From an uncultured Gemmatimonadota bacterium (lineage in GTDB: Bacteria > Latescibacterota > UBA2968 > UBA8231): DNA of 52,777 nucleotides. Every line of letters starts with the position of its first letter. The stretch's first letter is position 1. The notes under the pieces are model-generated. The model did no database searches. It was not told where the DNA came from and saw nothing but the letters and a program-made list of their open reading frames with translations. Position numbers and translations under genes: made by a program. This document shows, one piece after another, positions 1 through 8,875 of the stretch. Location: positions 1 through 52,777 of the forward strand of contig CAITNQ010000393.1 in the NCBI GenBank assembly GCA_903893785.1, read 5' to 3'.

Positions 1-1644
1 CCGAGCAGCCGCATCGCCCAGCTGGCCCCAGTTGGCTGCCGTCGGGGCCAGTGCCACCGCCCGCCGGGTCCAGGACACGGCCTGCGCGTAGTCGCCCTGC
101 CCGGCAGCCAGCAGACCCAGGTTGGCGTATCCGTCGGCGAAGTTCGGGTACCGGGTCACGGCTTCCTGGTACGCAACGGCGGCCTCCGCAGGCCGTCCCA
201 GGGCGACCAGCGCGGCGCCCAGGTTGTTCAGCGCCTCGCGGTACCCGGGATCCAGGCGCAGGACGTGCCGGTATTCGCTCACCGCGCGCTCCAACTCGGC
301 GGCTCGGCCCTGCGGGTCGCCGCGTCCGGCCTCCAGCAGCAGATTGGCCAGGTTCGTCCGCGCGGGCCGATGATCCGGATCCAGACGCAGCGCCACCTCG
401 TATTGCCCGCGGGCGCCCTCGCGGTCGCCGGCCGCCAGCAGTGCATTGCCCAGCTGCAGGCGTGGCCGCGGCATCAACGGGCTCTGGCGCACGGAATCCT
501 GCCAGAGCGACATCTCGTCCTCCCAGACCTGGTTCCGCTGCCACACCTGCCCGGCGCAGACCGCCAGCGCCAAACCAAGCCCCAAGACCACGCCACGCCG
601 GCGCGCCAACGCCGGCCAGGCCAGACTCAAGCCCACCGCCAGCGCCACCAAGACTAGGTAAAGTCGGTGCTCGTTCACCAGCACGTTCAGCGGCGCCGCG
701 CTAGCCGGCAGCAATACCACGACCGACCAGGCCACCCAGAAACGGGGGGCGGGGCCGCGGAGGCGCGTCGCCAGCCACGCCAGCGAGCCCAGCAAAAGCA
801 GGGCCGCGGCCACGGCAGGCTCGAACGGGGCGCTGGCAACCCGGAATTGGTGCTCGACGTTGAGGTGCACGGGCATGGCCAGCAGGGCCAGGTAGTAGAC
901 CATGGCTTTGCTCTGGGTCCAGGCCTGATCCCACAGGCTGCGCGGTGCCGCCGCCCAGGACTGCGCCACGAACCGCGTCGCCAACAGCACCAGCAGATAG
1001 GCTGCGGCAATGGCCCAGTAGGGCGCGTGACGCTGCCAGCGGAACGGTCGGCCCGACTGCCAGCGGTCGTGGAGGAAAAGGAGCACCGGGAACACGATGG
1101 CAACTTCCTTGGCCAGCAGCGCCGCGGCAAAGCACACCCAGGAGATGGCCGTCGCCCCGCGGCCGGCAGCCAGACCGCTGCGGAAGGCGGCCAGCAGGCC
1201 CACCGCCGCCAGCGACTCCGATCGACTGCTGACGTAGTTGACCGGTTCGGTCGCCAGCGGATGAAGCCCGAAGAGCAGCCCCGCGGCCAGCGCCCCCGCA
1301 GGGGTGGCGCCCAGGGCCAGTGCCACCTGCCACACCAGCAGAACCGCCGCCAGATGCAGACCGAGGTTAAGCACGTGGTAGCCATAGGGGCGGTCGCCAC
1401 CCAGGGCATAGTTGACCGCGTAGCTGACCACCACCAGGGGCCGGTACATGGCCTTGTCAGGGTCGGCCGAAAACGCCGTCGGATCGCGGAAGTAGCGCGG
1501 CACCTGGCTCAGGTCGCGGATGCTGGGGTTGCTGACCAGCGAATGCACGTCGTCGTAGTGGAACCCGCCCGCCAGCGAGTTGGCGTAAGCCAAGCCCACG
1601 ACGACGGCCAGGCTCAGGGCGAGGGGCCACGCCGAGCGCGTCAC
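1..1644 (-). CDS. TMTC-like TPR-containing GT-C glycosyltransferase, copy 6 (3' end outside window)
   Basis: The frame opens at a GTG at 1644, in a 4-base GTGA overlap with the stop of the upstream gene. It stays open for all 548 codons to the window edge, so the C-terminus is missing. After an N-terminal hydrophobic segment comes the HYDD motif (Asp31-Asp32). It is followed by an AMYRPL motif, EPVNYVSSRSES, a LLAKEVAIVFP segment, PVHLNVEHQF and APLNVLVNEHRLYL, which are the marks of this local family. From about residue 375 the sequence changes to TPR units (for example ALNNLGAALVALGRPAEA). The architecture equals the TMTC/DUF1736 family (CAZy GT105), whose eukaryotic members transfer mannose from dolichyl phosphate to proteins. 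The sugar and the acceptor here are unknown. An inner-membrane enzyme with periplasmic TPRs is inferred. Confidence 0.85.
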   Translation of the reverse strand, partial: MTRSAWPLALSLAVVVGLAYANSLAGGFHYDDVHSLVSNPSIRDLSQVPRYFRDPTAFSADPDKAMYRPLVVVSYAVNYALGGDRPYGYHVLNLGLHLAAVLLVWQVALALGATPAGALAAGLLFGLHPLATEPVNYVSSRSESLAAVGLLAAFRSGLAAGRGATAISWVCFAAALLAKEVAIVFPVLLFLHDRWQSGRPFRWQRHAPYWAIAAAYLLVLLATRFVAQSWAAAPRSLWDQAWTQSKAMVYYLALLAMPVHLNVEHQFRVASAPFEPAVAAALLLLGSLAWLATRLRGPAPRFWVAWSVVVLLPASAAPLNVLVNEHRLYLVLVALAVGLSLAWPALARRRGVVLGLGLALAVCAGQVWQRNQVWEDEMSLWQDSVRQSPLMPRPRLQLGNALLAAGDREGARGQYEVALRLDPDHRPARTNLANLLLEAGRGDPQGRAAELERAVSEYRHVLRLDPGYREALNNLGAALVALGRPAEAAVAYQEAVTRYPNFADGYANLGLLAAGQGDYAQAVSWTRRAVALAPTAANWGQLGDAAAR

Positions 1645-3833
1645 GGCGACACTGCCAGCTGGCGCAGGCGGGCGCGGGCGTGCTCCTGACGCTCATCGGC
1701 GCGCTGCCAGTGGCGCAGGAACTGCTCGTAGGCCGCGGCGGCGGCAGATCGGCGGGCCAGGGCATCCAAGCTGCAGGCGAGGCCGAACCACGCCCGGCTG
1801 TGGGCCGGATCGGCCGCCACCACCTGCGAGAACTGCTCGCCAGCCGCCGCATGGTTGCCCTGGGCGGCCAGTACCTCGGCCCACTCGACCCGGGGACGAG
1901 GCGAGGAGCTGTCGGCCGCCGTCGCCCGTGCCAGCACCTCGGCGGCGGCGGCCAGTTGGCCCGCCTGCCGCAGGATGCGGCCCTGCTGCAGCAACGCCCC
2001 GGGGTGCTCAGGCGCCAGGGCCAGGGCCTGCTCCACGGCGGTTGCAGCCTGCTGCAGGTCGCCGTTCTGGCGGTAGGTGTCAGCCAGATTCACCCAGATG
2101 CTGACCCGGTCATCGGCCTGGCAGTCCAATGCCTGGCGATAACACTCGATGGCTCGGTCGAGCTGCCCTTGACGGCTGTACAGGTTACCCAGGTTGTTGC
2201 GCGGTTCGGCGCGCTGCGGCAGCAGCACCGCGGCGCGCTGCCAGGCCGACTCGGCTTCGGCCCACCGGCCGGCCTGGTAGAGCGTCTGCCCGTAGTTGCT
2301 CCAGATACTGCCGTTGCGGTCGTCGATGGCTACCGCCCGGCCGTACTCCGCCGCCGCTGAGTCGAGCTGGCCCAACTCGGCCCAGGCATCGGCCAGGTTC
2401 TGGTGGATCTCCTCGTAATCCGGGTAGCGCGCCAGGGCCTGGCGGTACCAGCCGATGGCCGCCGAGGCATCGCCGCCTAGGTGAAGCAGGGTGCCGATGT
2501 TGTTGTACGCGTCGCCCGGCCCCGGATCGATGGCCAGGGCACGGCGGTACGCCGCCATGGCACCGGCCGCATCGCCGCTCTCCTGCAGCGCCTTGCCCAG
2601 GTTTGTCTGGGCTCGGTACATCGTCGGTCCCTGGCGCACGGCGTCCTGCCACACCGAGAGCTCCGAGGCCCAGACCGGATTGCGCTGCCAGGTGAGCACC
2701 GCCAGGAGAGGCACGACCGCCCAAAGCCACTGCCCTCGACCTCGGCGGGCGAGCCAACCTGCCAGCCAAGCCAGGCCAGCCAGCGCCAGGTACAGCCGCC
2801 GCTCGTTGACGAGCATGTTCAGGGGCATGGCCGAGGCGGGCAGGAGGACGAGCAGCACCCAGGCCAGGCAGAAGGCCGGCACGCCAAGCCCCCAGCCCCG
2901 CCAGGACAGCAGAACGAGGGAGGCCAGCAGCGCCAAACCGGCCAGCACCACGACCTGTTCCGGGCGGGTCGACACCGAGAACTGCGGTTCGATGCTCAAG
3001 TGGCAGGGCATCGCCAGGCGGTGCAGGTAGTAACCAGCCGCCTTGGCCTGGGTCCACAGCTGCGCGCCCGGACCCCGCACTGGGGCGGCGAGCGAATGTG
3101 GCAGGAAGCCGTTGGCCGTAATCACGCCCAGGTAAGCCGCGGTCAGGATGACATAGGTCAAGTAACGTCTACCCCGCGACGGCGGTGCGCCCGATGGCAC
3201 CCCGGGCACGCGGTCAGATAGCCAGGCAGCAACCGGGAAGGTGATGGCCACGGATTTGACCAGCAGCGCCGCGGCATAGGCCAGGGGCGCCAGCCACGCC
3301 AGGCGCGGCCGCTGCCGGCCGGCGCCGTGCAGCGCGATGGCGCCCAGGTAGCCACAGGCAGCCAGCGACTCCGAACGACTCGACACGTAGTTGACCGGTT
3401 CGGTGGCCAACGGGCTCAGGGCGAAAATGAGCCCAGCCAGCAGCGCGGCGCCGTCAGTTCCCAGCAGGCGGCGGCCCAGGTGCCAGACGAGCAGGCTGCA
3501 GGCCAGGTGCACGGCCAGGTTGGCCAGCACATAACCGGACGCCGCGTACCCTCCGACGGCGTAGTTGGCCGCGTAGCTGAGCAACAGCAGGGGCCGGTAC
3601 ATGGCTTTGCCGGCATCGGCCGAGAACTGCCCCGGGTCGGTGAAGTACCGCGGCAGATTGGCCAGCGAGCGCACCGCCGGGTTGTCCACCAGTGAGTGGA
3701 AATCATCGTAGTGGAAGGCCCCGGGCAGGGCGTTGACATACGCGAGCGCGCCGCACAGGGCGACCAGGGCCGCCTGGCGCCACGCCGATGCCAGGAGGGG
3801 AAAGCCAAGGGCGCGCGCTCCGGGTGCGTTCAC
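1641..3833 (-). CDS. TMTC-like TPR-containing GT-C glycosyltransferase, copy 5
   Basis: This is a 730-aa protein. The GTG start at 3833 overlaps the previous stop as GTGA, and its own stop overlaps the next GTG start in the same way, which suggests translational coupling. Residues 1-400 are polytopic, with the acidic loop motif HYDD (Asp43-Asp44), MYRPL at 78-82, PVNYVSSRSES at 146-156, a LLVKSVAITFP segment and an MPLNMLVNERRLYL motif near 330. From about residue 405 to the end there are roughly nine TPR units, the longest TPR array of the six paralogues. In TMTC proteins the acidic loop is thought to form the active site and the TPRs to bind the acceptor. By analogy this is a polyprenyl-phosphate-sugar-dependent transferase of the inner membrane. 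Donor and acceptor are not deducible. Confidence 0.87.
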   Translation of the reverse strand: MNAPGARALGFPLLASAWRQAALVALCGALAYVNALPGAFHYDDFHSLVDNPAVRSLANLPRYFTDPGQFSADAGKAMYRPLLLLSYAANYAVGGYAASGYVLANLAVHLACSLLVWHLGRRLLGTDGAALLAGLIFALSPLATEPVNYVSSRSESLAACGYLGAIALHGAGRQRPRLAWLAPLAYAAALLVKSVAITFPVAAWLSDRVPGVPSGAPPSRGRRYLTYVILTAAYLGVITANGFLPHSLAAPVRGPGAQLWTQAKAAGYYLHRLAMPCHLSIEPQFSVSTRPEQVVVLAGLALLASLVLLSWRGWGLGVPAFCLAWVLLVLLPASAMPLNMLVNERRLYLALAGLAWLAGWLARRGRGQWLWAVVPLLAVLTWQRNPVWASELSVWQDAVRQGPTMYRAQTNLGKALQESGDAAGAMAAYRRALAIDPGPGDAYNNIGTLLHLGGDASAAIGWYRQALARYPDYEEIHQNLADAWAELGQLDSAAAEYGRAVAIDDRNGSIWSNYGQTLYQAGRWAEAESAWQRAAVLLPQRAEPRNNLGNLYSRQGQLDRAIECYRQALDCQADDRVSIWVNLADTYRQNGDLQQAATAVEQALALAPEHPGALLQQGRILRQAGQLAAAAEVLARATAADSSSPRPRVEWAEVLAAQGNHAAAGEQFSQVVAADPAHSRAWFGLACSLDALARRSAAAAAYEQFLRHWQRADERQEHARARLRQLAVSP

Positions 3834-5719
3834 GGTCGACGCGTCGGCGCAGGCGCGCTGGCCAAGCCCGCCGCGGCTTGCCGGGACACAGCTTCGGCAT
3901 CGGCCTGGCGGCCCTGGCGCTGGTACAGCGACACCAGGCTGGCCCAGGCATCACCATAGGCAGGGTCCAACCGCGTTGCCTGCAGGTACGCCGCCTCCGC
4001 CTGCGCCCACTGAGCCAGCATCAGATACGCGTTCCCCATGTTGAGCCAGGTTCGCGGGTCCTCCGGGTCTAGTTCCCGGGCCTGCCGGTGCTGCGCCAGG
4101 GCCTCGGCAGCCCGGTCCAGCATCTGGTAGGCGTTGCCGAGATTGTTGCGCAGCCCGGGGTCGTCCGGATCCAGGGCCACGGCCCTTTCCAGCGCCTCGG
4201 CACAGGCGGCCCAGCGCCCGGCCGAACGCTCAACCTCGGCCAGCTGTGACCAGATCTCAGCGTGGTCACCGGTGCGGGCCAGACCTGCCGTCAGCACCTG
4301 CCGGGCCGCCGCCGCCTGCCCCGCCGCCAGCTGCAATTCGCCCATGCGGGCATAGCCGACGACAAACCCCGGGTCGCGACGGATAGCCTGCGCGTAGGCC
4401 TCGATGGCGGCCGCAGAGCGCCCTTCGCGGGCATGGATCTCAGCCAGGAAAATATAGGGCCGGGCCATCAACGGCGCCTTGGTAGCGGCGTCCGTCCACA
4501 GCGCCAGGTCGTTGGCCCACAACCGGCTGCGTTGACCGGCCAGCAGCGCCAGGGCCATCAGGGTGACGGCCCCCATCCCCTTGAGGAGCCGCTGGCGGGC
4601 CCCGCCCACGGCCGCGACCGTCTGCCAGCAGGCTCCCACCGCCAGGGCCGCGGCGGCCGTGGACAGGTACAGGCGGTGTTCGTTGACCAGGACGTGCAAC
4701 GGCACCAGGGAGGCCGGGGCCAGGGCCGCCAGCCACCAGGCCAGCAGGAACAGCGCCAAGGGCCGTTCCCGGCGCACGCGCCAGGCCAACGCCGCCAATG
4801 AGGCAAACAGCAGGCCCGCGGCCAGGACCAGCGGATCGAGCGGGGTGTCCGAGATGAGGAACTGGTGATCCACCGTCAGGTGAACCGGCACGATCTGCAG
4901 CGCCAGATAGTGGACACCGGCCTTGACCTGCGTCCATACCTGCTCCCCGTAGCCGCGCACGGGCGCCCCCAAGGCGGCACGGTGCACGAGTCGCCATCCG
5001 AGGACCACGTAGGCAGCGGCCACCACCCCCAAACCGGCATAGAGCCGGTAATCGCGCCGCCGCTCGGGCCCGGTACCCAGCAGGTCATACAAGATGACCA
5101 GGACCGGCAGCACGGCGGCCGTGGACTTGGTGAGCATGCCGGCGCCAAAGGCCAGTAGCACGGGAATGCGCCCCTTGGCACCCGAGTTCGGGCGCTGATG
5201 CAGCCAGAGGCCTAGCAGCACGAAGAAGGCGGCCAGGGTTTCTGAGCGACTGCTCAGGTAGACCACGGCTTCGCAGTTGACCGGCGCCACGAGGAAGACG
5301 AGGGCCGCTACCGCGGCGGCGGGACGGTCGCCGAACAGACCCAGGCCCAGGCGCCACACCAGCCACCCGCAACCCGTGTGCAGGGCCAGGTTGACGAGGT
5401 GATAGCTCCAGGTATCAGGGCCGCTGACAGCCCAGTTGATCGCCCAGGTCACCAACAGCAGCGGCCGGTACATAGCGTTTTCGGGTTGCGCCGAAAACAG
5501 CGTCGGGTCGACAAAGAAAGACGGCACCGACCGCCACTGCCGGATGTAGGGATTGTCGGCGATGGCATGGAAATCGTCGTACTGGAAGGGATAGCTCAGG
5601 GTCGGCAGATAGACCAGCGCCGGCACCAGTAAGATCAGCAGCGGCCAGGCAGTAGCGCGCCACGCACCGCCAACGGTGAAGGGCAGGCCTTTGGTGGCCG
5701 TTGGGCGACGCCCGTTCAT
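3830..5719 (-). CDS. TMTC-like TPR-containing GT-C glycosyltransferase, copy 4
   Basis: This is a 629-aa protein. I chose the ATG at 5719, 61 bases after the upstream stop, because it directly precedes the first hydrophobic segment. The frame is open further upstream but has no family-like sequence there. The FQYDDFH motif has Asp48-Asp49. MYRPL follows, and the usual VNYVSSRSES is changed to VVYLSSRSET. Then come LTKSTAAVLP, PVHLTVDHQF and VPLHVLVNEHRLYL. The last 210 residues or so are about six TPR units containing consensus-like pairs such as RNNLGNAYQMLDRAAEA. The last bases overlap the GTG of the next copy. It is one of three copies with LTKST/LAKST-type or LAKS-type loops, which hints at sub-groups within the array. 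Function is inferred from the TMTC family. Confidence 0.87.
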   Translation of the reverse strand: MNGRRPTATKGLPFTVGGAWRATAWPLLILLVPALVYLPTLSYPFQYDDFHAIADNPYIRQWRSVPSFFVDPTLFSAQPENAMYRPLLLVTWAINWAVSGPDTWSYHLVNLALHTGCGWLVWRLGLGLFGDRPAAAVAALVFLVAPVNCEAVVYLSSRSETLAAFFVLLGLWLHQRPNSGAKGRIPVLLAFGAGMLTKSTAAVLPVLVILYDLLGTGPERRRDYRLYAGLGVVAAAYVVLGWRLVHRAALGAPVRGYGEQVWTQVKAGVHYLALQIVPVHLTVDHQFLISDTPLDPLVLAAGLLFASLAALAWRVRRERPLALFLLAWWLAALAPASLVPLHVLVNEHRLYLSTAAAALAVGACWQTVAAVGGARQRLLKGMGAVTLMALALLAGQRSRLWANDLALWTDAATKAPLMARPYIFLAEIHAREGRSAAAIEAYAQAIRRDPGFVVGYARMGELQLAAGQAAAARQVLTAGLARTGDHAEIWSQLAEVERSAGRWAACAEALERAVALDPDDPGLRNNLGNAYQMLDRAAEALAQHRQARELDPEDPRTWLNMGNAYLMLAQWAQAEAAYLQATRLDPAYGDAWASLVSLYQRQGRQADAEAVSRQAAAGLASAPAPTRRP

Positions 5720-5780
5720 GGACCGGTCCGCCGCCCGGTTGGCGCTGGCACCCGGGATGCCGGGGTCCGCCGCTTGCGCA

Positions 5781-7643
5781 TCAGGGCCTCCCCTGGTCCG
5801 CCAAGGTCTGGCGCTGCCGGGCCGCTTCGGCCGCCACCTGCGCCTCGCCGTGCCATTGGCCGAGGAACTGGTCGAAAGCCGCGATGGCCAGGTCGCGGCG
5901 TCCCGCACGGGCGTACAGCAGGCCCAGATTGTACCACGCGCGGGTGTAGGTGGAGTCGCGTTCCAACGCCCGTTGATAGGCCGCTTCGGCGGCCCCCACC
6001 TGCCCCAACCCCTCGAGCGCCCCGCCCAGGTTGAACTGCACGCCGGCGGCGCGCGGGTTCAGTTCGGCGGCCCGTTCCAGGCTCTGCCGCGCCGCGGCGA
6101 ATCGCCCCCGGCGCAGGTTGAGCGTCCCCAGGTTGTTGTGCACCTCGGCGCGCAGGGGGCTGACGGCCAGGGAGCGGGCGTAGAGTTCCGCCGCTTCATC
6201 CAGGCGCCCCTGGTCGGCCCGGACACCCGCCAGGTTGGCCAGGGCCTCGGCATACTGGGGCAGCAACTCCAGTGCGCGTCGGTAAGCCGCAGCTGCCGCC
6301 TCGAGTTGGCCCCGCTGCGCGCGCACATTGCCCAAGTTGTTCCATGCCGGCGCGCAGGCGGAATCCAGCGCCAGCGCGCGCTGGCAGGCAGCCTCGGCCC
6401 GCTCCAGGTGCCCGGCCTGGCGCTCCAGGGCCGCCAGGCGGAGCCACGGACGAACCATCATCGGCGCCTGCCGAGCCGCTTCCGCCCACAGTCGCGCCTC
6501 GCTCTGCCACGGCAGGCTGGCCGCCGCTGTACGGCCCGCCAGCAGCGTCAGGGCCACCGCGGCCATCGCCGTCCAGCGCCGCGGCCGCGCCGGGTCTCCC
6601 ACTCCGGTAGCCAACAGCCCCACAACCCCGACCAAGGGCAGGTACAGCCGCCGTTCGGCCACCAACACGTTGAGCGGCACGATCAGCGTCGGCAACAGAC
6701 AGATGACAATCCACCCCAACCAGAAAGCCGTCAGGCCCCGCCATTCCAGGGAACGCGCGGCCAGGGCTAAGGCGCCGAGAAGGAACGCGGCCGCGGCCAG
6801 CACCGGCCATTCCCCCACCGAAGCCGACGCCTGGAACTGATGTTCAGGCGTCGATGGCCACGGGAAGACGATCAGTTTGGTGTAATACACCATCGCCTTG
6901 GTCTGTGTGCTCAACTGCGCCACCCACGTACGCACGGGCGCGTCCACCAGGGCTTCACGCACCAGCGCCATGGTACCGGCCAGATAGGCGGCCAGTGCGG
7001 CCCAAAAAGGCACCTGTCGCAGGAGACCGACCGGCCTGGCGGGGCCGCGGCCGGCCTCCCACAGCAGCAGCAGCAGTGGCAATACGGCTGCCGTCGACTT
7101 GGCCAGCAAGCCGGCCACAAAGCAGGCCAGGGACAGGGAGTAAGAGCGCCAGCCGGGCCGCAAGTACGCCAGCATGCTGGCCAGCACCAGCAGCGCCGCC
7201 AGCGACTCGGAGCGCGAGCTGACATAATTCACCGGTTCGACGCTGAGCGGGTGCAGGCCGAAAAGCAGGGCGCCAACCCAAGCTGGCCCCGGGCCGAGAC
7301 CGAGCCGCAGCAGCAGCCGCCACACCAGCCAACAGACGCCCAGGTGAAGGCCCAGGTTGAGCAGGTGGAAGCCCAAAGGGCCCTCGCCGCCGATGGCGAA
7401 ATTGAGCGCGTAGGTCACCAGCAACAGCGGCCGGTACATGGCGCTGCCCGGGTTGCGCGAGAACAGGCTCGGATCGACGAAATAGGCCGGGATCTGCCGC
7501 AGCGAGCGCAGGTGCGGGTTGCCCACCACGGAATGGTCGTCATCGAACTGAAAGGCGCTGTCCAGGGCCCCGAGGTGTACCACCAGGACCAGTGCCACGA
7601 GCAGCCAACCCGCCCTGGCGCGCCCCCACCCGTTGGCCGTCAC
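5781..7643 (-). CDS. TMTC-like TPR-containing GT-C glycosyltransferase, copy 3
   Basis: This is a 620-aa protein starting at the GTG at 7643, which overlaps the stop of the GT4 gene (GTGA). An upstream extension of the frame lies wholly inside that gene and is not family-like. The acidic motif is FDDDH (Asp34-36), with an extra Asp and Phe in place of Tyr compared with the other copies. MYRPL, EPVNYVSSRSES, LLAKSTAAVLPLL and VPLNVLVAERRLYL follow; note VAERR where most copies have VNEHR. The C-terminal 220 residues hold about six TPR units. A possible pyrophosphate- or sugar-binding difference could follow from the altered loops, but the sequence alone does not show this. Inner-membrane GT-C enzyme by family. 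Confidence 0.87.
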   Translation of the reverse strand: MTANGWGRARAGWLLVALVLVVHLGALDSAFQFDDDHSVVGNPHLRSLRQIPAYFVDPSLFSRNPGSAMYRPLLLVTYALNFAIGGEGPLGFHLLNLGLHLGVCWLVWRLLLRLGLGPGPAWVGALLFGLHPLSVEPVNYVSSRSESLAALLVLASMLAYLRPGWRSYSLSLACFVAGLLAKSTAAVLPLLLLLWEAGRGPARPVGLLRQVPFWAALAAYLAGTMALVREALVDAPVRTWVAQLSTQTKAMVYYTKLIVFPWPSTPEHQFQASASVGEWPVLAAAAFLLGALALAARSLEWRGLTAFWLGWIVICLLPTLIVPLNVLVAERRLYLPLVGVVGLLATGVGDPARPRRWTAMAAVALTLLAGRTAAASLPWQSEARLWAEAARQAPMMVRPWLRLAALERQAGHLERAEAACQRALALDSACAPAWNNLGNVRAQRGQLEAAAAAYRRALELLPQYAEALANLAGVRADQGRLDEAAELYARSLAVSPLRAEVHNNLGTLNLRRGRFAAARQSLERAAELNPRAAGVQFNLGGALEGLGQVGAAEAAYQRALERDSTYTRAWYNLGLLYARAGRRDLAIAAFDQFLGQWHGEAQVAAEAARQRQTLADQGRP

Positions 7644-8875
7644 TGACTGCACCCCACCTGGTGCAGACGACGTGCCAAGGAAAGGAAATGGGGCCGGGCC
7701 GCATAGGCGTTGCGCCGCGCCAGCAGGCGCTGGTGGCAACCGAGGCGGAAGGCGGGATCCAGCAGGCGCTCCAGCTGCGCGGCCAGGTCCGCGGCGTCGC
7801 CACACCGCGCCACGGCGCCGAAGCCTTCGGCCTCGATCAGTTGCCGCGCCGGGCCATCCGGGAGAGCCGCCAGCAACGGCCGCGCATGGGCAATGTATTC
7901 GTAGAGCTTGCCCGGAACGGCGTACTGGTAGTCATCGGACGCCAGGGACAGGAAGCAGATGTCCGCCGCCAGCAGCGCCGCCGAGACCGCGCGCGCCGGC
8001 AGGAACCCCCCGTAGTGCACCGGCCCGACGCACTGCGGCAGCAAGTGCTGGCGCAGGAAGCGATTGTCGGGTCCATGGAAGACCACCTCGAGGTCTTCGG
8101 CCCGGTCCGGATGCTGTGCCGCCCACCGACGCACGGCGTCAACCAGGACGCCGGGCCCTTGGGCCACCGAGAGTGCTCCCGAGTAGACCAGACGCACCCG
8201 CCCCTGAGGCGGCAGGGCCAGATCGCCATCGACGGCGTCCCACCAGCCGTTGCTGGTCACATGCAGGCGCTCGGGCGGCATGCCGTAGCGCGACATGAGC
8301 GTGTCGGCCAGCCGCTGGGTGGCCACCGAGATCAGCGCGGCCGCCGCGATCAGGCGCGGCTCGTACCAGGATGCCCAGGGCCGCCGGCGGCCCCGGTGCA
8401 GCCCCAGGTACTCGTCGCGGAAGTCCAACACCAAGGGTCTGCCGGTGGCCCGGGCCGCGCGCCAGGCGGCCAAGTGGTTAGTCAGCGGCGGGTACACGCC
8501 CAGGACCACGCTGGGCGCCGGAACGATAACCCGACGGGCCGTGCGCGCGGCAGGGCCCAGCCAATTCACGTGCGGGCACGGGATCAGGCCCAGGCGATGC
8601 AGCAGTTCGCCGGTCAGATGCCACGGCAGGGCCCGGGGCCGCCACACCGGGATCTGCGGATCGTCCACGGCCAGCGACGGATCGTCGACAAAGGTGCCGA
8701 AGGCGCGACTGATGTTGCCATGGGCGACCACGGTCACGCGGCACCCGCCGTCGGCCAGGTAACGGGCGAACTGATAGCGGCGGTAGGTGCGCGACAGCGG
8801 CGGGTAATGGCACGTCAGCAGGCACACCGCCGCCGACGCGGCCGCACCCTCCACGCCGGGAGCGCCGACGGTCAT
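7640..8875 (-). CDS. GT4-type glycosyltransferase
   Basis: This is a 411-aa protein of GT-B fold type. The ATG at 8875 overlaps the stop of the upstream TMTC-like gene by 4 bases. The N-terminal half has the PPLSRTYRRYQFARYLADGG segment usual in GT4 enzymes that resemble WbuB/WlbH. The C-terminal Rossmann domain carries VRLVYSGALSVAQG (the start of Glycos_transf_1) and a PGKLYEYIAHARPLLA motif, which corresponds to the nucleotide-sugar-binding E-x7-E region. It has no signal peptide or membrane span, so it is probably a cytoplasmic or peripheral enzyme that extends a lipid-linked glycan with a nucleotide sugar. It sits between copies 2 and 3 of the TMTC-like array, so the soluble transferase is probably made together with the membrane enzymes. 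The sugar is unknown. Confidence 0.85.
   Translation of the reverse strand: MTVGAPGVEGAAASAAVCLLTCHYPPLSRTYRRYQFARYLADGGCRVTVVAHGNISRAFGTFVDDPSLAVDDPQIPVWRPRALPWHLTGELLHRLGLIPCPHVNWLGPAARTARRVIVPAPSVVLGVYPPLTNHLAAWRAARATGRPLVLDFRDEYLGLHRGRRRPWASWYEPRLIAAAALISVATQRLADTLMSRYGMPPERLHVTSNGWWDAVDGDLALPPQGRVRLVYSGALSVAQGPGVLVDAVRRWAAQHPDRAEDLEVVFHGPDNRFLRQHLLPQCVGPVHYGGFLPARAVSAALLAADICFLSLASDDYQYAVPGKLYEYIAHARPLLAALPDGPARQLIEAEGFGAVARCGDAADLAAQLERLLDPAFRLGCHQRLLARRNAYAARPHFLSLARRLHQVGCSQ

Noticed and set aside
667..1689. Plus-strand open frame of 340 codons and several minus-strand frames at 687-1409
   Set aside because: They are shadows of the truncated TMTC-like gene at 1-1644, whose frame has all the family motifs and is open to the window edge.
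5720..5908. N-terminal extension of TMTC-like copy 4
   Set aside because: The 63 extra residues overlap the upstream gene and resemble a shadow frame; the ATG at 5719 precedes the membrane segment as in the paralogues.
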